12,636 bases of DNA from NCBI GenBank assembly GCA_003558175.1, contig PWMO01000458.1, forward strand, positions 1 through 12,636, in the 5' to 3' direction. The notes beneath the pieces were generated by a model. That model was given only the letters and a program-made list of their open reading frames with translations. It was not told the origin of the DNA and ran no database searches. Below, piece by piece: positions 6,378 through 12,636 of the stretch; the stretch's first letter is position 1, and each line of letters starts with the position of its first letter. Origin of the DNA: Spirochaetaceae bacterium (GTDB lineage Bacteria > Spirochaetota > Spirochaetia > DSM-27196 > PWMO01). The position numbers and the translations under genes were made by a program.

Positions 6378-6605
6378 TCAGATTGTAAGAAGACGTTCCG
6401 GCGTTGCGGTCAGGACAGCAGCGCGGTTGATCGACTCATCAAAGGTGACCAGTCGGCCGTTCCGTGCGGTGGCCGGTGCCGGCAGGTAGAGGTCCGTGAT
6501 CTGCCGTGGTCCAATTGCCGTTTCAGGGTCTGTCACGGTGTCATTCAGAAACGACACGGATTCGGGCCAGAACGCATGGTCCGTCCCGCCGTTCCGCTGC
6601 AACAA
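6378..6605 (-). pseudogene. vapC: C-terminal remnant of a VapC-type PIN-domain toxin
   Basis: About 75 residues are readable up to TGA 6380-6378. HAFWPESVSFL, then GPRQITDLYL, then ARNGRLVTFDESI are the signature C-terminal blocks of VapC RNases of type II toxin-antitoxin modules. The ITD and TFD aspartates would be the last acidic residues of the active site. The N-terminal half, with the first catalytic Asp and the Glu, is missing: upstream in this frame a TGA closes it after a few codons and the sequence passes into a GGDEF remnant in another frame. LPAPAT stands where LLALA is usual, a sign of drift. No antitoxin gene (vapB) is visible. It cannot make an active toxin. Confidence 0.7.
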
Positions 6606-6798
6606 CGGCCGAGTTCAGAACCATGTCTCCCGCGGTGTGACCGTAGGTGTCATTGATCGACTTGAAATGGTCCAGGTCGAGAATGCAGACAAGAAACTCG
6701 CGCCCGTCGCGGGGATATTCCTCGCTGAGCTGCAGGAGGCGTTCGGCCAGGTGGGCGCGATTGTAGAGGCCGGTCAGCGGATCGGCGGCACGGCGCAC
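6606..6798 (-). pseudogene. N-terminal remnant of a GGDEF (diguanylate cyclase) domain
   Basis: The minus-strand frame reads DPLTGLYNRAHLAERL and, about 20 residues on, DLDHFKSINDTYGHTAGDMVL, the first half of a GGDEF domain including the metal-binding Asp in DLDHF. It loses all similarity after about GDMVL (near 6615), before the GGDEF/GGEEF signature, and runs into the PIN-toxin remnant in a shifted frame. No sensor domain or clear start precedes it; upstream residues are low-complexity Ala/Gly/Pro. It cannot make c-di-GMP and is a remnant, probably from a deletion that joined two genes. Confidence 0.72.
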
Positions 6799-6831
6799 CG
6801 GCCCGGAGGCAGCCGGATCAGGCGCGCCGGC

Positions 6832-6861
6832 TTGACCAGCGGTTCGGTTTCCCGCTACATT
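6832..6861 (+). promoter_or_regulatory. Candidate sigma70-like promoter for the small basic protein gene
   Basis: TTGACC (6832-6837, five of six matches) and TACATT (6856-6861, four of six) are separated by 18 bases. The start site would be near 6868, giving a leader of about 45 bases that ends in a GAGGAG Shine-Dalgarno. It lies just upstream of the GGDEF remnant on the opposite strand. Confidence 0.42.
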
Positions 6862-6912
6862 GTGGGTCCGTCACACAGACGGTGCCAACTTGTACGAGGA
6901 GAAAGACGTTCC

Positions 6913-7131
6913 ATGGGAAAGACACATCGCGGTTCCAACCTGCGCAATGAACAACCAAAGTCCGGGCGCGGGACCTGCCCCATCACCAAGAAGAGCGGGG
7001 TGAAACTGCTGTTTGAGCACGAAGTAGACGGCAAGAAGGTCATGATTTCCAAGTCGGCCAAAGCTACGCTGGCAAACGCCAAGCGCCGCCAGGCCCGCAA
7101 AGAGAAGAAGCAGGAAGCTGCTGCGGAGTAG
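6913..7131 (+). CDS. Small basic protein, 72 residues, degenerate zinc-ribbon-like
   Basis: ATG 6913 follows GAGGAG by 11 bases and a candidate promoter by about 50. The open frame extends far upstream, but only this start has a good ribosome site, and the upstream part is antisense to decayed sequence. The protein begins MGKTHRGSN, has a central SGRGTCPITKKSGVKLLFE and DGKKVMISKSAK, and ends in a Lys/Arg/Ala/Gln-rich tail that is likely helical. The spacing resembles a two-knuckle zinc ribbon (CPxC ... CxxC) in which only Cys22 remains and the other positions are Thr25, Ser46 and Ala49. I infer, without proof, a nucleic-acid or ribosome-binding role from its charge. It is not ribosomal protein L28 by sequence. 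I do not recognise a named family. Confidence 0.65.
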   Translation: MGKTHRGSNLRNEQPKSGRGTCPITKKSGVKLLFEHEVDGKKVMISKSAKATLANAKRRQARKEKKQEAAAE

Positions 7132-7137
7132 TCGTTC

Positions 7138-7200
7138 TGCTCCGGACGGCACCTGCGCTCGGCCGCGCCGCCCCGCTGTTGCGCGGCGTACTACGGAGCA
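7138..7200 (+). terminator. Nested inverted repeats after the small protein gene (weak terminator candidate)
   Basis: TGCTCCG (7138-7144) pairs with CGGAGCA (7194-7200). Inside it CGCCGC (7166-7171) pairs with GCGGCG (7183-7188). The whole 88-bp gap to the next gene is very GC-rich and there is no T-run, so intrinsic termination is doubtful. It may be a structured leader for the DUF432-like gene. Confidence 0.25.
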
Positions 7201-7219
7201 CGGGTAAGCGTATCCCAGA

Positions 7220-8032
7220 ATGGAAATGAATGCGCGGTGGGAGCTCAAGCCGGGCCAAACCTACCACTGGACCCTGGGCGTTCTTTCGGTCTGGATCTGC
7301 CGCGTTGACGGTGAATGGCTCTACGCCTGGAATCACCGGGATGAAGATGCGGAGCCCCCCGTCGACCGCCTCAGCCTCGTTCCCGACACACCCAAACCTG
7401 ACGACCTCCCCTGGACCCGGGTCATCGCCCCCGATGCCGATCACGGTGTAGGTTTTGCGCCGCGGCTTGCGGATCGAGCCGTGGTCATAAAGGGCGATGA
7501 GTACATCACCGTTCTGCCGCGCAGCAATGCAGAGCTCTTTGCGCCGCTGCCGGTCTGGGTAGCGGTTTTCTCCGGCGCATCGCCGGAACGGGTTCTGTTC
7601 GAGGCACCGACGCAGCCGCTGCACCGGCGCTGGTTCGGCAATTCAATGCAGGGCAGCCTCTGCTACTCGGTTTTTGCCCGTCTCACCAGTGACCGGGTCG
7701 AGTTAGAGCTGCCTCCGGTGTCCGCGCTCTGCACGATCCGAATACGCAACCAGAGTAGCGTTCCGTTCCGCACCGATAGCGTGTTTCTGCAGGCAAACGA
7801 GTTCAAACTGTACCGGCGCCGTGATGCCGACAATCCGTTTGCCGGGCTGGTCTCCAGCAGCGAGGTCATCACCGTGACCGGCGACAACGAACTGAGTTTT
7901 TCCGTGGCGTCGGAGCGGGCGAAGCAGCAGCAACGCGCCGAAGTCGAACTGGTGGCCGACTGGCGCAAGAGACCGGACGACAGCTGGTGGAAGCGCGGCT
8001 ACGTGCTGTTCCAGCGCATCAGCAACTACTGA
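7220..8032 (+). CDS. DUF432-like protein paired with an MscS channel
   Basis: 270 residues, soluble by eye with no signal peptide or membrane helix. It reads as mainly beta structure. The central region has PVWVAVF, then a WFGNSMQGSLCYS block, then LCTIRIRNQSSVPF and FKLYRRR. This order (a Pro-rich start, P-V-W-V, W-F-G...G-x-L-C-Y, I-R-N-x-S) is what I recall of DUF432 proteins, so I call it DUF432-like with moderate confidence. No function is established for that family. The gene ends 27 bp before an MscS-type channel on the same strand, and the two almost surely form an operon, suggesting an accessory role to the channel. The start is weakly supported: no clear Shine-Dalgarno precedes ATG 7220, and ATG 7226 is an alternative. 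Confidence 0.72.
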   Translation: MEMNARWELKPGQTYHWTLGVLSVWICRVDGEWLYAWNHRDEDAEPPVDRLSLVPDTPKPDDLPWTRVIAPDADHGVGFAPRLADRAVVIKGDEYITVLPRSNAELFAPLPVWVAVFSGASPERVLFEAPTQPLHRRWFGNSMQGSLCYSVFARLTSDRVELELPPVSALCTIRIRNQSSVPFRTDSVFLQANEFKLYRRRDADNPFAGLVSSSEVITVTGDNELSFSVASERAKQQQRAEVELVADWRKRPDDSWWKRGYVLFQRISNY

Positions 8033-8059
8033 CCCGAAGGACTGCGCGAGGAGGCGTGC

Positions 8060-8869
8060 ATGCATCTACTGATTCCAGAGGAGCTGCTTCGGCTGTTCAG
8101 TCTGGACAGCGCACTGGTACTGGCGCGAATCGTCATCGTGCTGGTTGTCAGCCTGCTGCTGGTCAAGCTGGTGGCGTTCTTCACCGTGCAGCTGTTCAAG
8201 AAGCGTTTCTCGCAGCAGTCCTTGATGATTCTCAAGAAGGGGATCACCTACAGCGGCGTTACGATCGTCTGGATGATCGTGCTGGCGCAGCTGGGGTTGA
8301 ATCTGACGGCACTGCTGGGTGCGGCCGGAATCGTGGGTATAGCCGTTGGTTTTGCGGCTCAGACCAGCGTTTCAAACGTGATCAGCGGCGTATTTCTGAT
8401 ATCGGAGAAGTCCTTTGCCGTGGGCGACGTGATTCGGGTGGGAGGATTTGCCGGTGTGGTGCTCACCATCGATCTGCTCTCGGTGAAGATCCGCACCTTT
8501 GACAACCAGTACATTCGGCTGCCGAACGAGATGCTTATCAAGACCGAGGTCACCAACGTTACCCGCTTCCCCATCCGACGGCTGAACGTTGAGTTTGTGG
8601 TGCGGTACGGCACCGATCTCAGCCGGGTCAAGGAAACATTGCTCAACGTGGCGCGCGCCAACTCCAACTGCCTTGACGAGCCGGAACCGCTGTTTGTGAT
8701 CAATACCTTCGGGCGGTTCGGCGTCGAAATCATGTTCGGCATCTGGTTTGTGAAAGAGGACTTTCTGGCGGTCAAGAACTCGATCATGCAGGGAGTGCAT
8801 TCCGCGCTGAGCGAAGCGGGAATTGAGTTTGCCGTGCCGCCGGCGGTGCACTTCGACGGCGGCGGCTGA
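8060..8869 (+). CDS. mscS: MscS-type mechanosensitive channel
   Basis: 269 residues, close to the length of small MscS proteins. Hydrophobic helices lie at about 17-40 and 62-80. The pore-lining third helix GAAGIVGIAVGFAAQ has the Gly/Ala packing of MscS TM3a, followed by SVSNVISGVFLISEKSFAVGD, the conserved junction into the beta domain (FAVGDVIRVGGFAGVV, IRLPNEM). The C-terminal part matches the cytoplasmic alpha/beta vestibule. The family opens under membrane tension to release solutes on hypo-osmotic shock. The start is firm: GAGGAGG five bases before ATG 8060. It follows the DUF432-like gene by 27 bp. Its stop is 2 bp from the stop of the convergent racemase gene, leaving no room for a dedicated terminator. 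Confidence 0.93.
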   Translation: MHLLIPEELLRLFSLDSALVLARIVIVLVVSLLLVKLVAFFTVQLFKKRFSQQSLMILKKGITYSGVTIVWMIVLAQLGLNLTALLGAAGIVGIAVGFAAQTSVSNVISGVFLISEKSFAVGDVIRVGGFAGVVLTIDLLSVKIRTFDNQYIRLPNEMLIKTEVTNVTRFPIRRLNVEFVVRYGTDLSRVKETLLNVARANSNCLDEPEPLFVINTFGRFGVEIMFGIWFVKEDFLAVKNSIMQGVHSALSEAGIEFAVPPAVHFDGGG

Positions 8870-8871
8870 CG

Positions 8872-10146
8872 TTACTCCGCGGCAAAATCCGGGCGTACCC
8901 AGAGGCCCAGCGCCGGGTTGGAGACAAAGAACAGCTCTTCGCCGTCCGACAGGTGGTTGAACCCGGGACGCAGCAGCTCGGGGTTGTAGCGCTCCATCAT
9001 CTCGGTCAGATCAGCGTAGCCAAACCCGACACTCTCAATCTCCTCGCGCGACAGCTTTCCGGGGCAGTAGGTGACCCGGAAGCGGCCCTCGCTGGAGCCG
9101 TGCATCAGATGAGCGGCGGCTCCGAGGCTGTCGGCAAGTTCCTGGTGCTCGGCCACCAGCTCGAGCACCCGGTCCACCCCCACATAGCCGTACTTGCGAA
9201 TCAGACGGTCGTTCTCTTTGTCTTCGCCAAACTCGGCCACGCCGGGAGCGAGGACAACCAGTTCTCCGCCGTCGGCGATGGCCATGCGGGTCCGGTAGAT
9301 GCTCTTGTTGCCGATCCAGGTGCTCTTGAACTCGGACGGGTCGAGATAGACCACCATCTTCTGCGGTGGCCGCGCAACCCGGGTAAGGTTGACCTGCGCC
9401 GAGAGCTCGGCGGCGCGGTAGAAGCAGTCTTCATCGTCGCCGATAAACAGCCCGCGCACCACCAGGCTTCCGTCCGCTTCGGTACCGATAACCGTCAACA
9501 CGTAGACAATCGGCAGCGCCTGTGCGAAGTGCCGCGATGCGTAGTTGAGCACGCTGCGCACCGGGTTATCGGCGCGCCCCATGATGAGCTCCATGCCGTA
9601 GACGGCGCCAAGGTAGTGGCTCTTGTTGATCCCGTCGCGGCCCCCGGTTCCCACAAAGATGTTTTTGTTGTAGTTGGCCATCCCGATGACTTCGTGCGGG
9701 ACAACCTGGCCGATCGAGAGGATCAGGTCCATGCCGCCGTCGGTCAACAGGCTGTTCACCTGGGCGTCCCAGCTGAAGTTGAGCTTGCCTTCGGAGAGTT
9801 CTTCAACGTAGTCTGCCGGCACCGTCCCCAGCGTGGTGAGGCCTTTCTTCCAGTTATGCTCGCGGAACAGCTGCTGCGGCACGCCGGGATACATCTCGTC
9901 AATTTCTGCGGGGGTCATGGGATAGTGCGTGCCGATCGCCGGAAGTACCGCGGCGAGGCGGTCGCCGTAGTAGTCCCAGACGAAGCGGGTGAGTGTGCCC
10001 GCTCGTGAATGGAAACGGCTCATGTCGGGTGGGACGGCCAGTACGCGCCGTGCCGACGCGTACTGATCGAGCGCCTGGTACAGTTCCCGGCGCAGCTCTT
10101 CGTCGCTGATCTGCTCGGTTGGTCCGCCCCGGGCAACGAGCGTCAT
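8872..10146 (-). CDS. LarA-like nickel-dependent hydroxyacid racemase/epimerase homologue
   Basis: 424 residues, usual for the LarA superfamily. Residues matching the lactate racemase active site are in place: Asp41 and Arg44 (PPDMSR, as LarA D72/R75), His74 (GTHYPMT, as H108), His151 (VVPHEVIG, as H174), Lys161 (YNKN, as K184, which carries the nickel-pincer cofactor) and His177 (NKSHYLG, as H200, a nickel ligand). The 10- and 16-residue spacings between the last three equal those of LarA. The family inverts or epimerises alpha-hydroxyacids using a pincer made by LarB, LarE and LarC; none is in this window. The motif surroundings (ANYNKNIF) differ from classical LarA, so the substrate may not be lactate. 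ATG 10146 overlaps the ackA stop by one base, so it is translated from the ackA message. Substrate unknown. Confidence 0.85.
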   Translation of the reverse strand: MTLVARGGPTEQISDEELRRELYQALDQYASARRVLAVPPDMSRFHSRAGTLTRFVWDYYGDRLAAVLPAIGTHYPMTPAEIDEMYPGVPQQLFREHNWKKGLTTLGTVPADYVEELSEGKLNFSWDAQVNSLLTDGGMDLILSIGQVVPHEVIGMANYNKNIFVGTGGRDGINKSHYLGAVYGMELIMGRADNPVRSVLNYASRHFAQALPIVYVLTVIGTEADGSLVVRGLFIGDDEDCFYRAAELSAQVNLTRVARPPQKMVVYLDPSEFKSTWIGNKSIYRTRMAIADGGELVVLAPGVAEFGEDKENDRLIRKYGYVGVDRVLELVAEHQELADSLGAAAHLMHGSSEGRFRVTYCPGKLSREEIESVGFGYADLTEMMERYNPELLRPGFNHLSDGEELFFVSNPALGLWVRPDFAAE

Positions 10147-11516
10147 CAGTCACACTCCCGTTCGCTCAGTTTCACCGCATGGTCCCCGCTGAGCAGAATC
10201 TCCTTCAGTCCCGCTACTTTCTGAATGTCGCGGTCGATACACCCGTTTCGCTCATTATTCTGGTAGTCGGACTCCTGGAAGCTGTAGCGGAAGTTGGTGT
10301 GAACGTCGTAGGTTCCCTGCATGATTGCATAGGTGTCTTCGGTCATCACCAGCTCCTCGTCGGTCGGAATGACGAAGACCTTGGTTGGCGAGTCGTCGGT
10401 GGAAACGATGGTCTCACCGTTCTTGGTGCGTGAGGCCGCGTTGCGCTGCTTGTCCAGCTTGATGCCCATGAACTCCAGCCCTTCGATGGCTTTTTCGCGA
10501 ATCAACGGACCGCGTTCGCCCACGCCGGCGGTGAAGACAATCGCGTCGGCGCCGCCGATCGCGGCGGAGTAGGCTCCGATGTACTTGCGAATGCGGTAGG
10601 CCTCCATCTCAATGGCCAGCGCCGCCTGCTCCTCGCCCGCTTCAGCGGCCATTTCTATGTCGCGCCGGTCGACGTACTTCTCGGTGATGCCGAGTACCCC
10701 GCTCTTCTTGTTGAGCGCACGCTCGACGTCGTCGGCCTTCATGCCGCAGGTGTTGGTCATGTAGAACGGAATTGCCGGATCGATGTCTCCGCAGCGGGTG
10801 CCCATGATCAGCCCCTCGAGCGGCGTCAATCCCATGGAGGTGTCTACCGAGACGCCGTTCTTGACGGCGTTGATGCTGGCGCCGTTTCCAATGTGCGCGA
10901 TGATCAGGTTTGTCTCGAACGGATCCTTGCCGAGCAGCACGGCAGCACGCTTGGCGGTGTAGAGGAACGATGTCCCGTGGAAGCCGTACCGGCGCACGCC
11001 GTGCTTCCGGTACCACTCGTAGGGGAGCGCATAGAGGTAGGCCTTGTTTGGCATCGTCTGATGCCAGGCGGTATCCATTATGGCGCAGTGCGGTACCGAC
11101 GGCAGCAGTGAACGGGCCGCTTCGATTCCCATGATGTTTGCCGGATTGTGCAGTGGCGCAAGGTCCTGGATCTCGCGAAAGGTTGCCAGCACTTCGTCGT
11201 CAACCCGTACCGATTTGGCGAACTTTTCTCCGCCGTGCACCACCCGATGGCCGACCGCCTTGATCTCTTCAATGCTGGAAATGGCTCCCGCCTCCGGATC
11301 GAGAACGGTGGAGATTATCAGCTGGATTGCCTCCCGGTGATCGGGACACGGGTGCTCTTTCTCGTACTCTTCTTTGCCGCGGGCGCTGTGCTTGATGATC
11401 GAGCCTTCCTGTGTAACCCGTTCAACGATTCCGCCGGCGAGTGACTCACGGGCTTCCCAATCGTAGATCTGGTACTTGACCGAAGAACTGCCACAATTGA
11501 GAGTCAGAATTACCAT
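10146..11516 (-). CDS. ackA: Acetate kinase
   Basis: 456 residues; typical enzymes have about 400. It converts acetyl phosphate and ADP to acetate and ATP at the end of fermentation, in the cytosol. The active-site residues fall at the same numbers as in the Methanosarcina enzyme: Asn7, Ser10, Ser12, Lys14 (LNCGSSSVK), Arg91, His123, Asp148, His180 (YGFHGTS), Asn211 and Arg241 (GTRCGD). Glu388 in PTDEEL matches catalytic Glu384. Two oddities: the usual TAGIGEN loop reads TAGVGER, placing Arg at 335, and a tail of about 50 polar residues follows the normal C-terminus. The start is firm, with GGAGG five bases before ATG 11516. It leads a two-gene operon with the LarA-like gene, and no pta lies nearby. 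Confidence 0.96.
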   Translation of the reverse strand: MVILTLNCGSSSVKYQIYDWEARESLAGGIVERVTQEGSIIKHSARGKEEYEKEHPCPDHREAIQLIISTVLDPEAGAISSIEEIKAVGHRVVHGGEKFAKSVRVDDEVLATFREIQDLAPLHNPANIMGIEAARSLLPSVPHCAIMDTAWHQTMPNKAYLYALPYEWYRKHGVRRYGFHGTSFLYTAKRAAVLLGKDPFETNLIIAHIGNGASINAVKNGVSVDTSMGLTPLEGLIMGTRCGDIDPAIPFYMTNTCGMKADDVERALNKKSGVLGITEKYVDRRDIEMAAEAGEEQAALAIEMEAYRIRKYIGAYSAAIGGADAIVFTAGVGERGPLIREKAIEGLEFMGIKLDKQRNAASRTKNGETIVSTDDSPTKVFVIPTDEELVMTEDTYAIMQGTYDVHTNFRYSFQESDYQNNERNGCIDRDIQKVAGLKEILLSGDHAVKLSERECD

Positions 11517-11650
11517 GCATTCCTCCAGAAATTTGTTTCTTACCGGTAGCGTGTGGAAACAACGAATATGATTAACTCCATTCTTGCATATAATCGCTGA
11601 AACCGCAACTCTTCGTCACATCGCTTGACGCAAAACCCGCGAAATTCTGC

Positions 11651-11680
11651 TTGTCAAAACTGCAGCCCTCCGTGTATCAT
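11651..11680 (+). promoter_or_regulatory. Sigma70-like promoter of the ABC binding-protein gene
   Basis: TTGTCA (11651-11656) and TATCAT (11675-11680) each match the consensus at five of six positions and are 18 bases apart. The start site would be near 11687, leaving a leader of about 50 bases with an AGGAGGA Shine-Dalgarno. It is the best promoter in the window. Confidence 0.55.
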
Positions 11681-11700
11681 CGAGTTAGTAACGCGAGTTA
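11681..11700. repeat. Directly repeated 7-mer over the transcription start (operator candidate)
   Basis: CGAGTTA occurs at 11681-11687 and 11694-11700, 13 bp apart, directly after the -10 element. The DNA between also forms small inverted repeats (GTTAGTAAC at 11684-11692 and TAAC...GTTA at 11689-11700). Position over the start site suits a repressor operator for a sugar-uptake operon, but no family-specific operator is recognised. Confidence 0.35.
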
Positions 11701-11736
11701 TATTGCGCATTTATCAAGGAATTAGGAGGAAACCGG

Positions 11737-12636
11737 ATGTCAAAAGTACGCAAAAGCGGGTACGCGCTGGCTATGGTGCTCGTTGTGGCCGTTCTGCTGT
11801 TTGCCGCCTGCGGTGCGGAAGAGGCCGTGCAGGTGACGGCGACCGACCCCACGGGCAATCCGTGGACTGAAGGGCAGGATCTGTCTGGGACCGAGGTGGT
11901 GCTGTTTGGTGCCTACGTCGACGAGGACGCCGCACGCTTTCAGGCGGCGATGGAGCCGTTCATCGAACAGACCGGCATAGACGTCTACTACGAGGGTTCC
12001 GGTGATTTCGAGGCGCTGATTACGGTGCGAGCCGAAGGCGGGGATCCGCCCGACATCGCCGTCTTTCCGCAGCCCGGCCTGATGAACGACCTGCACTCGC
12101 AGGGACATCTCATCGACCTGCGCGACTGGTTCAGCGACGCGGAACTGGCTTCCAGCTATGACCAGAGCTGGCTCGACATGAGCCGCGGTGATGACGGCGC
12201 CATCCTGGGCGTCTGGTATCGCACCAGCGTCAAGAGCCTCGTCTGGTACGCACCCGGCGTCTTTGCCGCCGAGGGCTACGAGATTCCCACCAGCTGGGAC
12301 GAGCTGCTGGCACTCTCAGACCAGATGGTGGCCGACGGGTACACACCCTGGTCGATCTCAATGGAGTCCGGCGGCGCCACCGGTTGGGTCGGCACCGACT
12401 GGATCGAGGACATCATGCTGCGCATTCACCCGCCCGAGGTCTACGACGCCTGGGTGGACGGGGATCTGCCGTTTGACAGCCCCGAGGTGCGCGAGGCGTT
12501 CGAGTATCTGGGAGAGATCTGGTTTGAAGACGGGTACGTGCTCGGCGGCACGGCCAGCATCCTGACCGTACCGTTTGGCGACGGTGCAAACCCGCTCGTG
12601 GCCGATCCGCCGCAGGCGCTGATGCACCGCCAGGCC
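11737..12636 (+). CDS. Sugar ABC transporter substrate-binding lipoprotein (alpha-glucoside/trehalose type), N-terminal 300 residues
   Basis: An open frame of 300 codons runs from ATG 11737 to the window edge. AGGAGGA ends six bases before the ATG. The first 25 residues are a lipoprotein signal: KVRK, a hydrophobic core, and LFAAC with Cys25 as the lipidated residue, a relaxed lipobox of the kind seen in spirochaetes. The mature part is an extracellular solute-binding protein of family 1: GDPPDIAVFPQPG (about 107-119), SLVWYAPGVF (about 167-176), PTSWDELLAL (about 183-192), TPWSISMESGG and TGWVGTDWIEDIML (about 204-228), and EVYDAWVDG. These blocks are most like AglE/ThuE-type binding proteins for alpha-glucosides or trehalose. 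The permease genes would be expected beyond the edge. The exact sugar is inference. Confidence 0.9.
   Translation, partial: MSKVRKSGYALAMVLVVAVLLFAACGAEEAVQVTATDPTGNPWTEGQDLSGTEVVLFGAYVDEDAARFQAAMEPFIEQTGIDVYYEGSGDFEALITVRAEGGDPPDIAVFPQPGLMNDLHSQGHLIDLRDWFSDAELASSYDQSWLDMSRGDDGAILGVWYRTSVKSLVWYAPGVFAAEGYEIPTSWDELLALSDQMVADGYTPWSISMESGGATGWVGTDWIEDIMLRIHPPEVYDAWVDGDLPFDSPEVREAFEYLGEIWFEDGYVLGGTASILTVPFGDGANPLVADPPQALMHRQA

Larger units (their letters stand above)
11517..11736. promoter_or_regulatory. Divergent control region between ackA and the ABC binding-protein gene
   Basis: This 220-bp gap is AT-richer than its surroundings and must hold the promoters for both divergent units. For the plus-strand gene a good promoter is listed separately. 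For ackA I see several AT-rich -10-like words (around 11560-11600) but no convincing -35 partner. No clear LacI-type operator was found. Confidence 0.6.

Noticed and set aside
5909..6388. Plus-strand open frame of 159 codons in the decay zone
   Set aside because: Composition is Arg/His/Trp-rich without a motif, it has no Shine-Dalgarno, and it overlaps the ATPase remnant on the other strand.
6496..6912. Upstream in-frame extension of the small basic protein (to 211 codons)
   Set aside because: It is antisense to GGDEF and PIN remnants, has no ribosome site, and a good Shine-Dalgarno exists only before ATG 6913.
5896..6912. Insertion sequence or integrase as the source of the decay zone
   Set aside because: No transposase motif, terminal inverted repeat or target duplication could be seen.
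6913..7131. Ribosomal protein L28 for the small basic protein
   Set aside because: Size and charge suggested it, but the typical L28 start and core pattern are absent.
8953..10008. Plus-strand open frame of 351 codons inside the LarA-like gene
   Set aside because: The minus-strand protein has all LarA active-site residues. The plus-strand translation is rich in His/Val/Asp of the shadow type and matches nothing.
11560..11640. Specific promoter for ackA on the minus strand
   Set aside because: Several AT-rich -10-like words exist, but none has a -35 at 16-18 bases that I would defend.

Overview
The window looks like chromosomal DNA from a GC-rich bacterium, most plausibly a free-living spirochaete of the Spirochaeta/Alkalispirochaeta type. 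The basis is indirect: the gene content, a relaxed lipobox, and the long acetate kinase. No rRNA, tRNA, CRISPR array or intact mobile element was seen. Genes are mostly complete and densely packed, apart from one decayed stretch of about 1 kb.

Left part (1-4130, all minus strand, so read right to left). The order of transcription is: a two-domain protein (PTS EIIA domain plus a C-terminal region that looks like a P-II fold); a bridging 28-codon ORF; a CPA2-type cation/proton antiporter membrane protein without its own RCK domain; a two-RCK TrkA-like protein; and the start of a secreted, probably outer-membrane protein cut by the window edge. The first three genes plus trkA read as one ion-homeostasis module. 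A phosphorylatable EIIA and a possible small-molecule sensor domain would act on an antiporter whose NAD-binding regulatory subunit is separate. No TrkH/KtrB channel is present. A set of four 11-bp tandem repeats and a GC hairpin lie between antiporter and trkA.

Middle part (4274-7131). A secreted DUF4097-type beta-repeat protein (plus strand) converges with the DNA-repair-associated JAMM protein RadC (minus strand). From 5896 to 6912 there is no intact gene. The stretch holds three recognisable minus-strand remnants: the first 27 residues of an AAA_14-type ATPase stopping just before Walker A, the C-terminal half of a VapC-type PIN toxin, and the N-terminal third of a GGDEF domain joined to that PIN remnant. 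A plus-strand promoter inside the GGDEF remnant probably drives a 72-residue basic protein with a layout like a zinc ribbon that has lost its cysteines.

Right part (7220-12636). A DUF432-like protein and an MscS-type mechanosensitive channel form a plus-strand pair. It ends 2 bp from a convergent minus-strand operon of acetate kinase (ackA) followed by a LarA-like nickel-dependent hydroxyacid racemase/epimerase homologue, with a 1-nt stop/start overlap. Divergent from ackA is a lipoprotein sugar-binding subunit of an ABC importer (alpha-glucoside/trehalose type), truncated by the window end, with a good sigma70-like promoter and a repeated 7-mer downstream of it.

The most interesting candidate for an undescribed system is the EIIA/P-II-like fusion + antiporter + RCK protein cluster at 563-4130.
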